Source: Parietaria judaica (taxonomy: Eukaryota; Streptophyta; Magnoliopsida; Rosales; Urticaceae). Taken from it: DNA of 64,000 nt. This document shows positions 1 to 12,367 of the stretch, piece after piece. Made by a program: the position numbers and the translations under genes. Position 1 is the stretch's first letter; each line of letters starts with the position of its first letter. The stretch is from positions 35,208,232-35,272,231 of the forward strand of contig OX940862.1 of the NCBI GenBank assembly GCA_954871525.1, written 5' to 3'. The notes beneath the pieces were generated by a model. The model was not told the origin of the DNA and searched no databases. It saw only the letters and a list, made by a program, of their open reading frames with translations.

Positions 1-1289
1 CAAATTAGAATAGAGGATACAGAAAGAAAAAAAATCATAACTTGTAACATAAGTACATATATTGATTTAAATGTGTAGAGAAAGTATTTCCTTATATGTC
101 GCCTCTGTTCAGGTACTAAGACCAAGACTTAAGTTTTCGTGATAACTTGGAGATTGCTCTCCTATTTATCTTTTTTTTTTTTTAAAGCTTTCGTGGATAA
201 TTATCATCATTTATACTTTATCGTGGAACACTCTTATTTTTTTTAAGTTATTGTCTATTATTGTTTTCACATAAAAGATTATAATAAACGATTTCGAACA
301 CACTCTTATTTCTCTCTTCTTTCCACAAATCTTGAGTCTCTCTTTCATAATTTTATAGCATCTCGTCATTAGCAGACGATTTATCATTTTTCGACAATAA
401 AAACATTATATTCATCCGACACCGAATTGCGCTGCGCCCGGCCAGCCGGCTGACAGCAGCGAGCTTGTAATGGTATAAGCGGCGAAGGTGGCTTTGGGTG
501 AGTCCTTTCTCTTTCCAAAAGCGGAGGAAAGAGAAAACACAACTAACTCTTTGTAATCTATAATTACGAGACTTTTTGAAGAGAGACAAACTTAGCACTT
601 CGCTACAATAGCTAGTCAAATTTCATTTGCTTGGACTACGACTACAAGCTAAAAATTTCACTTTGTTAGTTTGTTAATCAGTTATCATAATTATTATGAA
701 TTAATTATGTTAACATACTAAATAGTAATTGGTTAGTCTGTTAATTAGTATGTTAGTACATTAGTTAGTTATTACATATAAATTATATATACATATATAT
801 TTCGAAAGTTATTTATACTTATCCGCCGATAATCATTAATAAATATCGATCACAATAAATTGATTTTTATATACTTCATTCATCGATAAATTCGTTACCA
901 AACGATAAATCCGCAGTTACCAATTATCAATAAACATGTAAAAACGATGACTCAAACATTGGTCAATACATGAAATATATGTTACTTTCGGACTGAATTT
1001 AGTTACTTTATTCATCTATTAAATAGCAAAGTTTCATTTGTATCATAGTTTTTGACAGATGAGAAATAGATTGTTGGTTAATTTTTAGCTTAACTTTTTC
1101 AAAAATCCCTTCTCACGATATCCTCGATTCCTTTCTGAATAATTATTTTAATCATAATATGAATTCTATTTAAAATTAAATTATATCTTCTTCGTTTTGT
1201 GAACTTAAATCTGATTTACTTTAAATTTTGAGATTGGAATTCATACGGTAAATATAGGCAAAAAAATCTAAACATTTTGGCTATCGCTG
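1..1289. other. AT-rich intergenic DNA, left edge
   Basis: No gene seen. The stretch is AT-rich with short poly-T runs (about 170-182 and 235-245) and one small GC-rich patch near 420-480. An 88-codon open frame on the minus strand over 353-619 has no recognisable domain and was not called. Confidence 0.6.
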
Positions 1290-1715
1290 TTAAAATGACG
1301 TGGGAGAATAAACCCAAACTCAAATATTTATTTCATTTAGTTTTTTATTAAAAATAAATTTTGTAGCACAAACAAATGGTCAACCCCTTAACTATTAGTT
1401 GAAAATTCAAGATTTCAATATACAAGTTGGGCCTAGGAGTGCTGTGGGATAATAAAGCCAAACACAAATATTTTATTTCATATAATTTTTTTAAAAATAA
1501 ATTGTATAGCACAATCAAATGGTCAAACTCACTGAAACCCTAACTATTAGTTGAAGTTCAAGATTTCAATCTCAAAATTGGGCTCTTGTGGTGTTAGCAC
1601 CGTGGGAGAATAAATCCAAACTTAAATATTTATTTCATATAATTTTTTTAATGAATTTGTTGCACAAACAAATATTCAAACCTTTTACTAGTAGTTGAAG
1701 TTTGAGATTCCAATA
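1290..1715. repeat. Diverged three-copy tandem repeat, about 145-155 bp unit
   Basis: Three successive units begin with the related phrases gtgggagaataaaccc (about 1301), gtgggataataaagcc (about 1444) and gtgggagaataaatcc (about 1601). Each continues with a similar order of words: caaatattttatttcat, an A-rich run, agcacaa..caaatggtcaa, then a ttagttgaa..caagatttcaat phrase. The copies differ by substitutions and small indels, so the duplication is not recent. No coding potential is visible. Confidence 0.7.
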
Positions 1716-2440
1716 CTACCAAGACACTCATACTCATTACTCCAACCTCAAGCGCTAACTCCGTCAATGTTCTTGCTTGATCTTAGTGTAGGAAAATTGT
1801 TTACATAGTTTTGAAAAATATTCACAAGTAATAACGGTTTACTGAGGGGTTAAAAGAATAATTTTAAAAAAAATATGTTTTTGATGAAAACATCATTTTA
1901 ACTGGAATACGCTATGAGGGGAATAAAGTTCCATAATCAAACAATGTACCGCCATTGTTTGAGTCCTGAAACAGTGAACATCTTATTGATTCAATTTTAC
2001 GAGTATATAAATAAGGTACATGTATATAGATGGAGTTTTCATAAGATTTAAAGAACAGGTAACCGATTGCGCCGACCTAATTTTACTAGTATATCTACAA
2101 TGAATGGGTATACCATTGTAAAATAATAGTATTTAAAAATACTAATTATTTAATAAAAAGAGAAAAAAATTATATATTTACATTTGAACCATATTAATAA
2201 AAGTAAGTATTTGAGCCTATTAACGGGTCTAAGATATTATCTAGCGAAAATTGCGGTATATATTTTTAAATTACGAATTTTAGCTTACTCGGGATAACCA
2301 CCTTAAAGTATTCAAAATTTTGAAAAATTCAGTATAATATTGTCCTAAAGTGTCTTAAAAACTTGGATTGCTTAGAACAAATGAGTTCCTAAAGTGTTCT
2401 TAACTCAGAGATCATAACTGAGACTTGAGAGTACTTTTGT
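1716..2440. other. AT-rich intergenic DNA
   Basis: No gene, tRNA or structured element recognised before the foldback element that follows. Confidence 0.5.
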
Positions 2441-2449
2441 CTAAAAAAA

Positions 2450-3698
2450 GGGATAATAGCGGCTAAAGTAGCCAAACTTTCATGATTTGTGTCGATAAAG
2501 GTCCAAACTGGATTTATAGCGGCTAAAGTAGCCAAACTCGGTCAATCTGTGGCAAGCACTAATTCCGTCCAGTCAAACTTAACATCCGTTACTCTATCGC
2601 CACGTCACTTACACGCTATATCAAACTTTGGGTATTTATGCCGTGATAAAACCAAAGTTTGGGTACTTATGCCGCGATAAACCATTTTATATATGTTTTT
2701 CGCTTGTTCACGTCATCTTAATAAAAGTTAAAATATTATACTTTTGGGAGGACTCGAACTCATCACTTTCCCCCTCATAAAAAGACATTATAATCATCAA
2801 ACCACATCCACTTCACGTTATATCTTGACAAAAAAAAAAAAAGAATATACATAGAAACTTCTTGATAAGTGATCCTAGTAATAGAAACATATGTGTTTTT
2901 CGCACCGAGTTCGGGTTGACTAATTTGGATGGGGTGATTTGAATTTTCGGACCGGGGTCGAGTTGACTTTTTTAGAACGGGGTTGACTTGAATTTTTTGG
3001 ACAGTGGTCAAGTTGAATTTTTTGTACCGGATTCATGTTGACTCTGTCGGTACGAGTTTGGGTTGCCTTTTTCAGAACCGGGTCGAGTTAACTTTTTGAA
3101 ACAGGGTCGGGTACAAAATATTCAACCCGACCAAATTCTGTAAAAGTCAACCCATGGGTCAGAAAAAGTCAACCTGACCCCGTTCCAAAAAAGTCAACTC
3201 AATCCTGGTCCAAAAAGGTCAACTCAACCCCTTTCCTAATAAGTCAATCCGAAACCAGTGCGAAAAAACATATGTTTCTATTACTATGTCACTTATTAAT
3301 AAGTTTCTATTTATATTCTTATTTTTATCGAGATATAACGTGAGGTGAATGTGTTTAGTGGTTATGTTGCTCTTATATGTGAGGGAAATGATGAGCTCGA
3401 GTTCTACTAAAGGCATAATATTTTAACCTTTATTTAGATGATTTGAGCAATCATTTTTTTTTAAAATAGTTTATCGCGGCATAAATACCCAAACTTTGGT
3501 TTTATCACGGCATAAATACCCAAAGTTTGCCACATGTAAGTGACGTGGCGATAGACTAACGGATGTTAAGTTTGACTTGACGGAATAAGTGCTTGCCCCA
3601 GATTGACCGAGTTTGGCTACTTTAGCCGCTATAAATCCAGTTTGGACCTTTATTGATACAAATCATGAAAGTTTGGCTACTTTAGCCGCTATTATCCC
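2450..3698. mobile_element. Mutator-like foldback element, near-complete palindrome
   Basis: The element starts gggataatagcggctaaag and ends with the inverted counterpart ctttagccgctattatccc. Inverted arms of about 236-239 bp (2450-2688 and 3463-3698) match closely, and weaker symmetry continues inward to about 2910/3255. The centre is built of roughly 30-bp degenerate words around gttgacttttt. The flanks show ctaaaaaa at 2441-2448 and 3699-3706, an 8-bp (9-bp imperfect) target duplication. Long TIRs with a 9-bp-type duplication fit Mutator-like foldback or MITE elements. No transposase ORF is present, so it is non-autonomous. Confidence 0.85.
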
Positions 3699-3706
3699 CT
3701 AAAAAA

Positions 3707-4004
3707 TTTTTAAAAAAAATGTATTTTTTTAAAAATTATGAGGATCTGAGGGTTAGTTTGGCAAAATGCGAAGTATAGGGAGTTATTTTGCTATATTCAA
3801 AAGTATGGGGAGTTGGTGAATAAAAAAAGCGGTAAGTAACGGCTACTAACCAGTAACCGCCATTTGGAGCCTGAAAAAGCTCGAATCTCGAAAGCGTTAC
3901 GAATATTCCCTTTCCATTCCGCACATTCTCTTCTCTCTCTTCGCGCCTCTATATCTATCAACCTCCGCCATTGATGGTTTCTCTCAGCGAGAGCTCTCTT
4001 CTTC
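3707..4004 (+). promoter_or_regulatory. Upstream region and 5' leader of the purple acid phosphatase gene
   Basis: About 300 bp separate the foldback element from the phosphatase start codon. The last 80 bp are pyrimidine-rich (ttctcttctctctcttcgcg), as in plant 5' leaders. No unambiguous TATA box is visible. The foldback insertion therefore sits directly in the promoter-proximal region. Confidence 0.4.
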
Positions 4005-7000
4005 ATGGCGGCTTCGCTTCCTCGCTGCTCCGCTGTGCTCCTGCTGGGGTTCGCGTGCCTGGCCCTGTTACGGAGCGCAGCCGGGGACCGAATTCCGAGC
4101 ACGTTGGACGGTCCCTTCGAGCCCTACACCGCTCCTTTCGACGTCAACTTGCGCGGTAACGCCGTCGATTTGCCGTCCTCCGATCCTAGGGTTCGCCGCG
4201 AGGCTCGCGGTTTCGAGCCGGAGCAGATTTCCCTCACTCTCTCCGCTGATTACGACTCCGTTTGGGTTTCGTGGATCACAGGTTGGATTTCTCTTCGGTT
4301 TTGTTGATTTTGCAGTGGATTTAATCTTGTTTTCTCTTTCGTATTTCAGTTTGATCGATTGATGTGTGGAAATCTGTTTCTTAAGATTGAGTCGAATAGT
4401 CAGTGATATACTGAAGCTGACTGTTCTGTTAATCCCACCATGTAATTCTGTAGTTTGAATGAATTTCAGTGTCAAAGATGCATTCTTTTATATAGGGATA
4501 TTTGCGGCATTATTACGTATTAAGTTGTGTTTTGGGGCGGCATAAAATTTTGTTGTTTTTTAATCACGGATTACCTACTCAATGATATGATTCATGTGGC
4601 TCGGTTAGCTCCTGCTATTTAATCCGGAATGAGTACTTGAGAGACACGTCGATCATAGCATTGGGTATTTAACCCGTGATAAACAAACAACGGGATTATG
4701 CTGCCCCAAAATACTATATTATAGGTACTTACGCCGCATACCTCCCGCTTATATATATGCTAAGTATCATAGCATTATTTTAGTGATCAATCAACAGTGG
4801 AAAATAACTTGTCCTTAGTTATTGTTTTAAAACTTTCCGAGCATTCAATAGATTCATATTCATCATATTTAGAGTTTGAATGAGTGAATTTTTAACCGAA
4901 TTCCGGGTTCAAATTTAAATTTTTACATGCTAAGCTGTTTGATTACTGCAGAATCTTTTAGTGATCTATCAGCAAGTATTCAATAGATTCATTGAGGTAG
5001 CTCATAATTACTGTTTCTTTTTTCTGTTGGTTAGGGGAATTCCAAATCGGTTTTGACATTAAGCCATTAGACCCTAGAAGTGTATCGAGCATTGTCCGGT
5101 ATGGGAAACTAGAACATCCGTTGACGCACAAAGCAGAAGGACATTCTCTTATTTATAATCAGCTTTATCCCTTTGAAGGACTGCAAAACTACACTTCCGG
5201 GATCATCCATCATGTTCGCTTGACAGGTTAGGCTGAAGATGTATTAATTTTTTCTTTTTTAATGTTCGGATTTCATTTGTATGCTAAAAGAACAGATATT
5301 TCTAGGTTTGGAACCGAACACTCGATATTATTATCGATGCGGAGATCCTTCTATTCCTGCCATGAGTGATATCTACCATTTCAAGACTATGCCGGTTTCT
5401 GGGCCTCAGAGCTACCCGAGCAGGATAGCAATAGTGGGAGATCTTGGCCTTACATACAACACAACTGCCACCATCAGTCACCTGATTAGCAACGACCCCG
5501 ACCTCATACTTTTGGTTGGTGACGTCTCGTATGCAAACTTGTATCTCACAAATGGGACCAGTTCGGACTGTTACTCTTGCACGTTTTCTCAAACTCCAAT
5601 ACATGAGACTTACCAGCCTCGTTGGGATTACTGGGGAAGGTGAAACACTTCTCTACTCCTTTTTAGAGTAATTTCCAGCTATGCCCTTTAAATTTGTCGA
5701 GACAAAGCAGTTTATCCTTTGAAGTATCAGTTTTCCCATTGAACCTACAAATAGAGGAATTTTTCTCTTGACCGTTAAATAAAATCGGCAATTTTTCGTG
5801 TAGTTGTAAGTCATGTGTGATGCACAGGCTAGTATGTGACCTTATTATATGTTTTGCAGGTTTATGCAGAATTTAGTTTCTCGAGTTCCTATAATGGTGT
5901 TGGAAGGAAACCATGAGATAGAAGAACAGGCTGGAAACCGGACTTTTGCGTCTTACAGCTCTAGGTTTGCATTCCCATCTGAGGAAAGTGGATCTCCATC
6001 GACGTTCTATTACTCGTTTACTGCAGGCGGTATTCATTTTATCATGCTTGGTGCTTACATTGACTATGACAAATCAGGTAATGAAATTTATTTTACGAAC
6101 TACCCGCTCTTCCCTTGAGCAATGCCTCTACTTTAAAGCAGTTGATGATGCAAATCTCTTGACATATGATACTTCCAACATCATCCCTTTCGCATGACGA
6201 ATCGATAGATAAGGATTGTCTTAAAAATCTTCTTCCAGTTTCTTGAAAAACAAATCATATAAATAAATTTCATGACTTGAGAATTTCTACCGGTTCTTCT
6301 TTTATTCATAAAAATTCATTCTAAACCCCGACTCTGATAGGGTTTGGATAGTAAAACATGTACCAAATTAAAATAAATAAATAAAAAAAGCCAACCAACA
6401 AGAATTAACTGAGGCGATGTTTTTTCAATACTTTATTACCAAGAAACGACTGACAATTCTGTCTAATTTCGAGAGCAAGACATGTACTTATGGGATAAAG
6501 ATTGGAATTCCCTACTCCCATTAATTACATAATTACTCCTCCTAATTAAATAAAATCCTAATACAGAAATAAAGCCTAATTACTGAAATAAAGCAGTAAA
6601 AAGACTTAAGAATTTGATCGGATAATTAAATAAGTTATGTACCTTCTTAAACAGGGGAGCAATATAAGTGGCTGGAGCAAGATTTGGCTAATGTGGATCG
6701 ATCCACGACTCCATGGCTCGTAGCTTCATGGCATCCGCCGTGGTACTCTACGTACAAATCGCATTACAAAGAGGCAGAATGTATGAGAGTGGCGATGGAA
6801 GAACTACTGTACTCCTATGGTGTTGACATTGTATTCAATGGTCATGTAAGTGATACTAAACCAAATTTTATTTCGATTGCCATAGCTAAAATTTACATAA
6901 CCTTATGGCCATGACTGAAGAGAAAAAATGAATCTTGAATCTTGAATCTCAACCCTGATTATTTGGAGAACGTTATCAGTATATTTTAGGAAAATAGACA

Positions 7001-8593
7001 TAAATTTTTCTTTTCCTATAAACGAAAAATGGGAAAAGGGTTGAGAAAATGAAGAGAAAAATAACTAAAAATCTTTTGCTTGTTGTGTTTGTATGTAAGC
7101 TAAATAAATTGGAAGAATTTTATAAGTTCATTCAGCCTCGTTGAACATCATCCCGGAGTCAGATGGATTTATTATTAGGGCAACAAAATCTTGATTTCCT
7201 AATGTAAATTTTCTTGGATGATTTGTTCCCTTATCTCTTAAGTATATAAACAAACGAAAAAATTAATCCATATATATATATTGCCTTGCTCTCGCTTCTT
7301 CTCACTTCTAAACAATGCCTGAACCTTTTATAATTATTAGGTCCATGCCTATGAGCGGTCAAACCGAGTTTACAACTACACATTAGACCCCTGTGGCCCA
7401 GTATACATCACGGTCGGAGACGGGGGCAACAGAGAGAAGATGGCAACCGAATATGCAGACGAGCCTGGCAATTGCCCAGAGCCAGCCAGCACTCCCGACC
7501 CTTACATGGGCGGCTTTTGTGCAACCAATTTCACTTCTGGACCTGCAGAAGGGAAGTTCTGTTGGGACCGGCAACCCGATTACAGCGCCTTCAGGGAAAG
7601 CAGCTTCGGCCACGGGATATTCGAGGTATATTTCTCAACTCTTTAGCTTTGTTTAAACGAATATGAAGGCTAATTGACAAAACATACAAGTAGATTTTGT
7701 TGATGTGCAAAAAACACCATTATATTAATCCGAGCTTTCAACATTGGAGTTTGCAAATATTTAGGCTATGTTAGGAACCTGGTTTTTTGGAGGAAAAAAA
7801 AATATATAAAGATAACAATTTAAGAAAATAAACGAAAAGGAATGAAAATTATCTTGCTTGGTGTGTTTAAAAGCTAATGAAAACTTGTAAGAATTTTTTG
7901 TTCTAAAAGCTCTCAACAATGTAAGAATGTTTAAAAGCTCATTCAAGGCTGATGACGTGTTAGGTGCCGACACGGTGTCGCTATATTTTCCCATAAAAAG
8001 AAAATTATTTTTCTTGAAACATTAAAAATTCATCATCAAACAGAAATCAGATTTCTATTGGTTAGAAAAATAAATTCCTGATTTTTTTGTATAAATTTTC
8101 CTACATGATCTTTCCTTTTTGCTTTTTCTAATCTTCAGGTTCCAAACATAAAAAAAGTTAATTCTTATCTCTGATAGGAACCAAACAAATTATTAGAGAA
8201 AGAGAAAACGAAAACGAGAATCATTGACAAACAGAACTCTTGTCTCTAATTCGAGAGTCACGCTGGGAAACTCTACTAACAGTGTCTTGGAGGTACATAA
8301 CAAAACAATCAAAACAGTGAATAAACATAAAATACCATTAAGTAGAGAATAATTCATGCATTAGTTATTTCCTACCTAATTAGAGGGTCTTATCAGTTTC
8401 AAAGAAGGCCTTTGATGTATGTGATGTCTATAATTTGCAGGTGAAGAATGAGAGCTGGGCTCTGTGGACGTGGTATCGGAATCAGGACAGTCAGAAAACC
8501 GAAGCAGATGAAATTTACATCGTCAGGCAACCACATTTGTGTCTTGGCCACCACAAGCAGCAGCTCACCAAACAATGGTTTCAAGCTATTTAA
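4005..8593 (+). CDS. PAP15-like: Purple acid phosphatase, PAP15-like (secreted metallophosphoesterase)
   Basis: Seven coding exons: 4005-4281, 5035-5226, 5306-5639, 5860-6077, 6655-6845, 7341-7625 and 8441-8593. All introns are GT-AG, and the exon sum is 1,650 nt, giving 549 residues with no internal stop. The N-terminus has a hydrophobic signal peptide (LLLGFACLALL). All five metal-binding blocks of the family are present: GDLG near residue 200, GDVSY near 226, GNHE near 285, SWHPPWY near 366, and GHVHAYE near 403-409. The last is split by intron 5 after the first His. The Fe-Me centre hydrolyses phosphomonoesters at acidic pH in the apoplast or vacuole. The overall text closely follows Arabidopsis PAP15, a phytase linked to ascorbate and phosphate supply. 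The start was chosen because it gives the signal peptide; an earlier alternative frame at 3971 does not. PAP23-type paralogues are the main alternative. Confidence 0.95.
4495..4746. mobile_element. Small TIR element in phosphatase intron 1
   Basis: Begins gggatatttgcggcatta and ends with an inverted counterpart, tacgccgcatacctccc. Inner inverted words (ttttggggcggcat / atgctgccccaaaa) extend the arms. Flanking 9-mers match at 7 of 9 positions (ttttatata / gcttatata), consistent with an aged 9-bp target duplication. The termini resemble the other GGG...CCC foldback elements of this window. It lies wholly inside intron 1 and leaves the exon borders intact. Confidence 0.65.
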
Positions 8594-8821
8594 AATCGAC
8601 ATCCGACGAGAGCTTTTGTTCTGATCTTCGTTAGTAGAAATATCAAGACTTCGCAACGATTCTTAACATGCAACGAATGAGATGCGGCTTCAGATTGAGA
8701 AGATACAAGAAGATACACAAGTTAGAAACTTCTCTCCACTGTAAATATAATATAAGATCAGATATTAGTTCTTGAGTTTTTTATACCTAATTCTTCAGTC
8801 TTTAGTTTCCGGCTTTTCCAT

Positions 8822-9208
8822 AAGTTCTGCAATAGCATTTAGACATGGATTTGATCAGAGTAAAAAGTTTGTTTAAGTTACGTTTTATCATTCTCATTAT
8901 TGTATGTTTGTTAATAATTTGGATTAATAAGATTTTAGGGGCGAAAATTCGTATCTTATGTCGTGTTCTTGTCTCTTAATTTTTTTTTTATTAATTTTAT
9001 AGAGATTTAGATCTGATTTATTTATTAATTGTGTTTGAAGAGAAGACCAAACCAAACCCTAATTGTGTTAAACGTATCATGCCGTTGAACTCATTTAGCT
9101 AATCGCGGTAATGTAAAAAGATAAATTTATTTTAAACTCTTTTAAAACTAATTTAGATTATTATATTTTCACCCATTTAATAACATAAAACTACATATAA
9201 TTTGTTTG
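8822..9208. repeat. Left arm of a 387-bp inverted duplication, 3' flank of the phosphatase gene
   Basis: This stretch begins about 230 bp after the phosphatase stop codon, probably within or just past its 3' UTR. It reappears almost unchanged in inverted orientation at 9532-9917. Differences are a few substitutions and small indels. The arms are separated by 323 bp. Unlike the foldback elements, this arm is not bounded by transposon termini or a target duplication. Confidence 0.9.
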
Positions 9209-9426
9209 ATAATTTTTTTTTAACTCACGTGAAATGTTTGTTTTTATTCCTTAAGCGTGCTAAATTGGATCCTATTATGTTGCTTGTCCATGTAGTATTC
9301 ATTAAAATTTAATCGTGTACGACACGGTAAGACTCGGATCCATTTAAGGCCAATAATCCCTTACATAGAGTCACAACCGTATACTTTCTCGTATCTGCCT
9401 AAATTCTCATCCCTAATCATTCTTTC

Positions 9427-10735
9427 CAAGGTGTCAAATTTCGAGAATTTCGGTCGAAAATCGTTTTGAAGAGAACACCGAAACGACATTCTTACCCTTT
9501 CGCTGTCGTTTAACCATTTTTCGGGAAATTCCAAACAAATTATATGTAGTTTTATGTTATTAAATGGGTGAAAATATAATAATCTAAATTAGTTTTAAAA
9601 GAGTTTAAAATAAATTTATCTTTTTACATTACCGCGATTAGCTAAATGAGTTCAACGGCATGATACGTTTAACACAATTAGGGTTTGGTTTGGTCTTCTC
9701 TTCAAACACAATTAATAAATATATCAGATCTAAATCTCTATAAATTAATAAAAAAAAAATTAAGAGACAAGAACACGACATAAGATACGAATTTTCGCCC
9801 CTAAAATCTTATTAATCCAAATTATTAACAAACATACAATAATGAGAATGATAAAACGTAACTTAAACAAACTTTTTACTCTGATCAAATTTATGTCTAA
9901 ATGCTATTGCAGAACTTTTCGCCCCTAAAATCTTATTAATCTAAATGCTGGCGAAAAATGACTGGAATTTCGAAAAAAACCAATTAAACTTTTGCCCCCA
10001 TCCCATCTCGGCCGGACGGCGGCGGCGCGCGCGTGTGGTAGTACATTTGTGTGAGTCCTCCCCCGTCCACAAAATCCTATGACCCTAAGGGCCCAAGCCC
10101 TTGTCCATAATATTTGGTATATAAACATCACCAAACTCTTATCATCTATCAATGTGGGACTTTTGTTATTCAACTAATATCACACATTCACACTTAACAT
10201 ACACTTCACCTAATAAATTAACTTAATATTATACATTTCAAATAATATTATACACTTAACATACATATACACTTAATATATAATATTATATTCTTCAACT
10301 AATAATAAATTTGTTAACATACATACACAATTTACATGCATATTCACTTATTATAACACACTTAACATATTCATTTCACATAATAATTTGACTTAATATT
10401 ATACACTTCAACTAATAATGTGATTTTACATTATACATTTCACCTACATATTTAAGTTACAAATGTGTTTTGTTGTATACAATTATGTCTTGTATTTATT
10501 AAATATGTAGTTTTGAACCTATATAAATATCATGCTTAAATACTCAAATATTTTTTACAGAATATCCGTCGGCATATCCATCGGCAAGCGGTATGCCCAT
10601 TCGAAAAATGCGATAAATCCGGTAAACGACATGCCCTTTTTTTACCATTTGCCCATCGACATACCCATCGACAAGCGATATATCCGTAAAACAAAAAATT
10701 CGAAACGAAAACGGCAAGCGGCATTTTAAACCTTG
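9427..10735. mobile_element. Non-autonomous hAT-like element (CAAGG...CCTTG family) carrying an inverted copy of adjacent host DNA
   Basis: Termini are caaggtgtcaaatttcg and attttaaaccttg. They are flanked by a perfect 8-bp duplication attctttc at 9419-9426 and 10736-10743, the length typical of hAT transposons. The 1,309-bp body has no transposase. Positions 9532-9917 are an inverted near-copy of 8822-9208, which lies outside the element. The right end contains degenerate gccgataaatcg-like words, also found in the related element at 17322-18625. Confidence 0.85.
9532..9917. repeat. Right arm of the inverted duplication, inside the hAT element
   Basis: Reverse complement of 8822-9208. Immediately after the arm, 9918-9946 repeats a short stretch of the arm itself (cgcccctaaaatcttattaa). 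This patchwork is of the kind seen at template-switch or gap-repair junctions. Confidence 0.9.
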
Positions 10736-10743
10736 ATTCTTTC

Positions 10744-12340
10744 ACGAAGTATACTAATTGGCAGTAATGCCCTTGAACTTTGTTTGTTAGCACTCTTTGC
10801 CCTTGAATATTTAACTTTTTACATCAAAGCCCCTCATTCTTTCGTTACATAACATATTATTTTACCATTTATGAAGTTTAGAAGATAATATACTATTTTC
10901 TTACAAATTACAATGAAGAATGAAATGGAAGGCTTGCAGCTTAATAGTGAAAAATAAATAGGACCACTCTAATTATATATTTGTTTGTTCACTCACTCTA
11001 TGAGTATGTGTTTTCGATCCAAACATGATAAATGCTTCAATACAGAATGCATGTCTGAGTTGGTTGGTGCTTTTATTTATTAAAATTCCAAACATAATAA
11101 GCAAATCCCACACTGTGGTCCTCAAATTGCACGAATTATTTTACAGTGATTCACAGATCAAATTCATGCAATTATACCATCTACCACCACGCTGCACTTT
11201 TCTCCCATAACTATTTCATGAATTTACTTTCTTTTAAAAAAAATATCAAAATATATAGATAGGCATTCCACGCCGCATTAAATTCCATATACAGTTGTCC
11301 AATTGTAATATATAATATAATACATATTCACTCTAGACTCTAGAGAGACATATTAACCCTAGAGGTAACAAGTGGACGTGACCGACCCATCCAAACCCAT
11401 CCGCCCGAACTCATAAAAAAATTGATTAGGCCCGCGCCATATCGCTTTGTGGATCAAGTTAGGCCCGACCCTATCAATAAGGTCATAATCAGTTATGCTT
11501 TTATAGCCGGCCCAAGCCCGCCCCACTCAAAACCGTAGCTCACCCCGCCCCGTAAGTACTGTACGCTTAAGAATTTTTGTCACTTACTTTCACATCTCGG
11601 TTATGTATATTTCTTCATCTATAGTCTTTCAATCCGTTTTCAACAAAATTTTACTATATTTCCTTGGTAGTTTTATCTTATTTGACATTTTTTTTACTTT
11701 TGTCTTTATGTATGCTTTATTTTTTTTCATTTTTCTTTATTTAATTTCTCGAAGACATATAAGTATAAAATACACGGTAAACTACTTTTATTTTACAAAT
11801 GCAAGAACTAGTCAGACAAACTAAAAAAAAAAAAAAGACTAATAGCAACTTAAGTAACTAATAGTTATCTTTGTTACATAAACACAATATTTTTCATGAT
11901 CAAAATTTTCGATGCCCCCTATTTCAAATCTATTAAACTTTTTATGAAGTTGTTAAAATCCCGTTATCATCATAAAAAGAAGAGAAATCTTCAACAACAA
12001 AAAAAAAAAAAAAACGTGACACGTGAGAAACAAACAAATTTTTTATTGTATTTTTTGTAATTTAGACTTTGTAAATAAATTAATTTAACGAAAGTAATAA
12101 AAACACTGCCACGCACGGCCCACAAGTTCAATTCATATCATATAACAAATGCAATATTGATTTGATTCCGAACAAACCAAGAGCTTTCTTCTCACTCACA
12201 TTAAATCCCTTACACTTTAGACTATAATATATATATATATATGAGATACATTTTTTAAGCTAATTGGTAATTAGACTGGACCATCCAATTCACTATATAT
12301 TATTTACTCTAATTAATTCCAGTGAATTACAAGAAGAAAA
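10744..12340. other. Intergenic DNA between hAT element and RING gene
   Basis: AT-rich with no recognisable gene. A GC-richer patch at about 11370-11555 (repeated cccgcccc / gcccgacc words) looks like a decayed repeat but could not be delimited. Poly-A runs occur at about 11824-11836 and 11998-12014. A (TA)n run lies near 12228-12242. Confidence 0.5.
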
Positions 12341-12367
12341 ATGAAAATCAATTCTAAGAATGAATCA

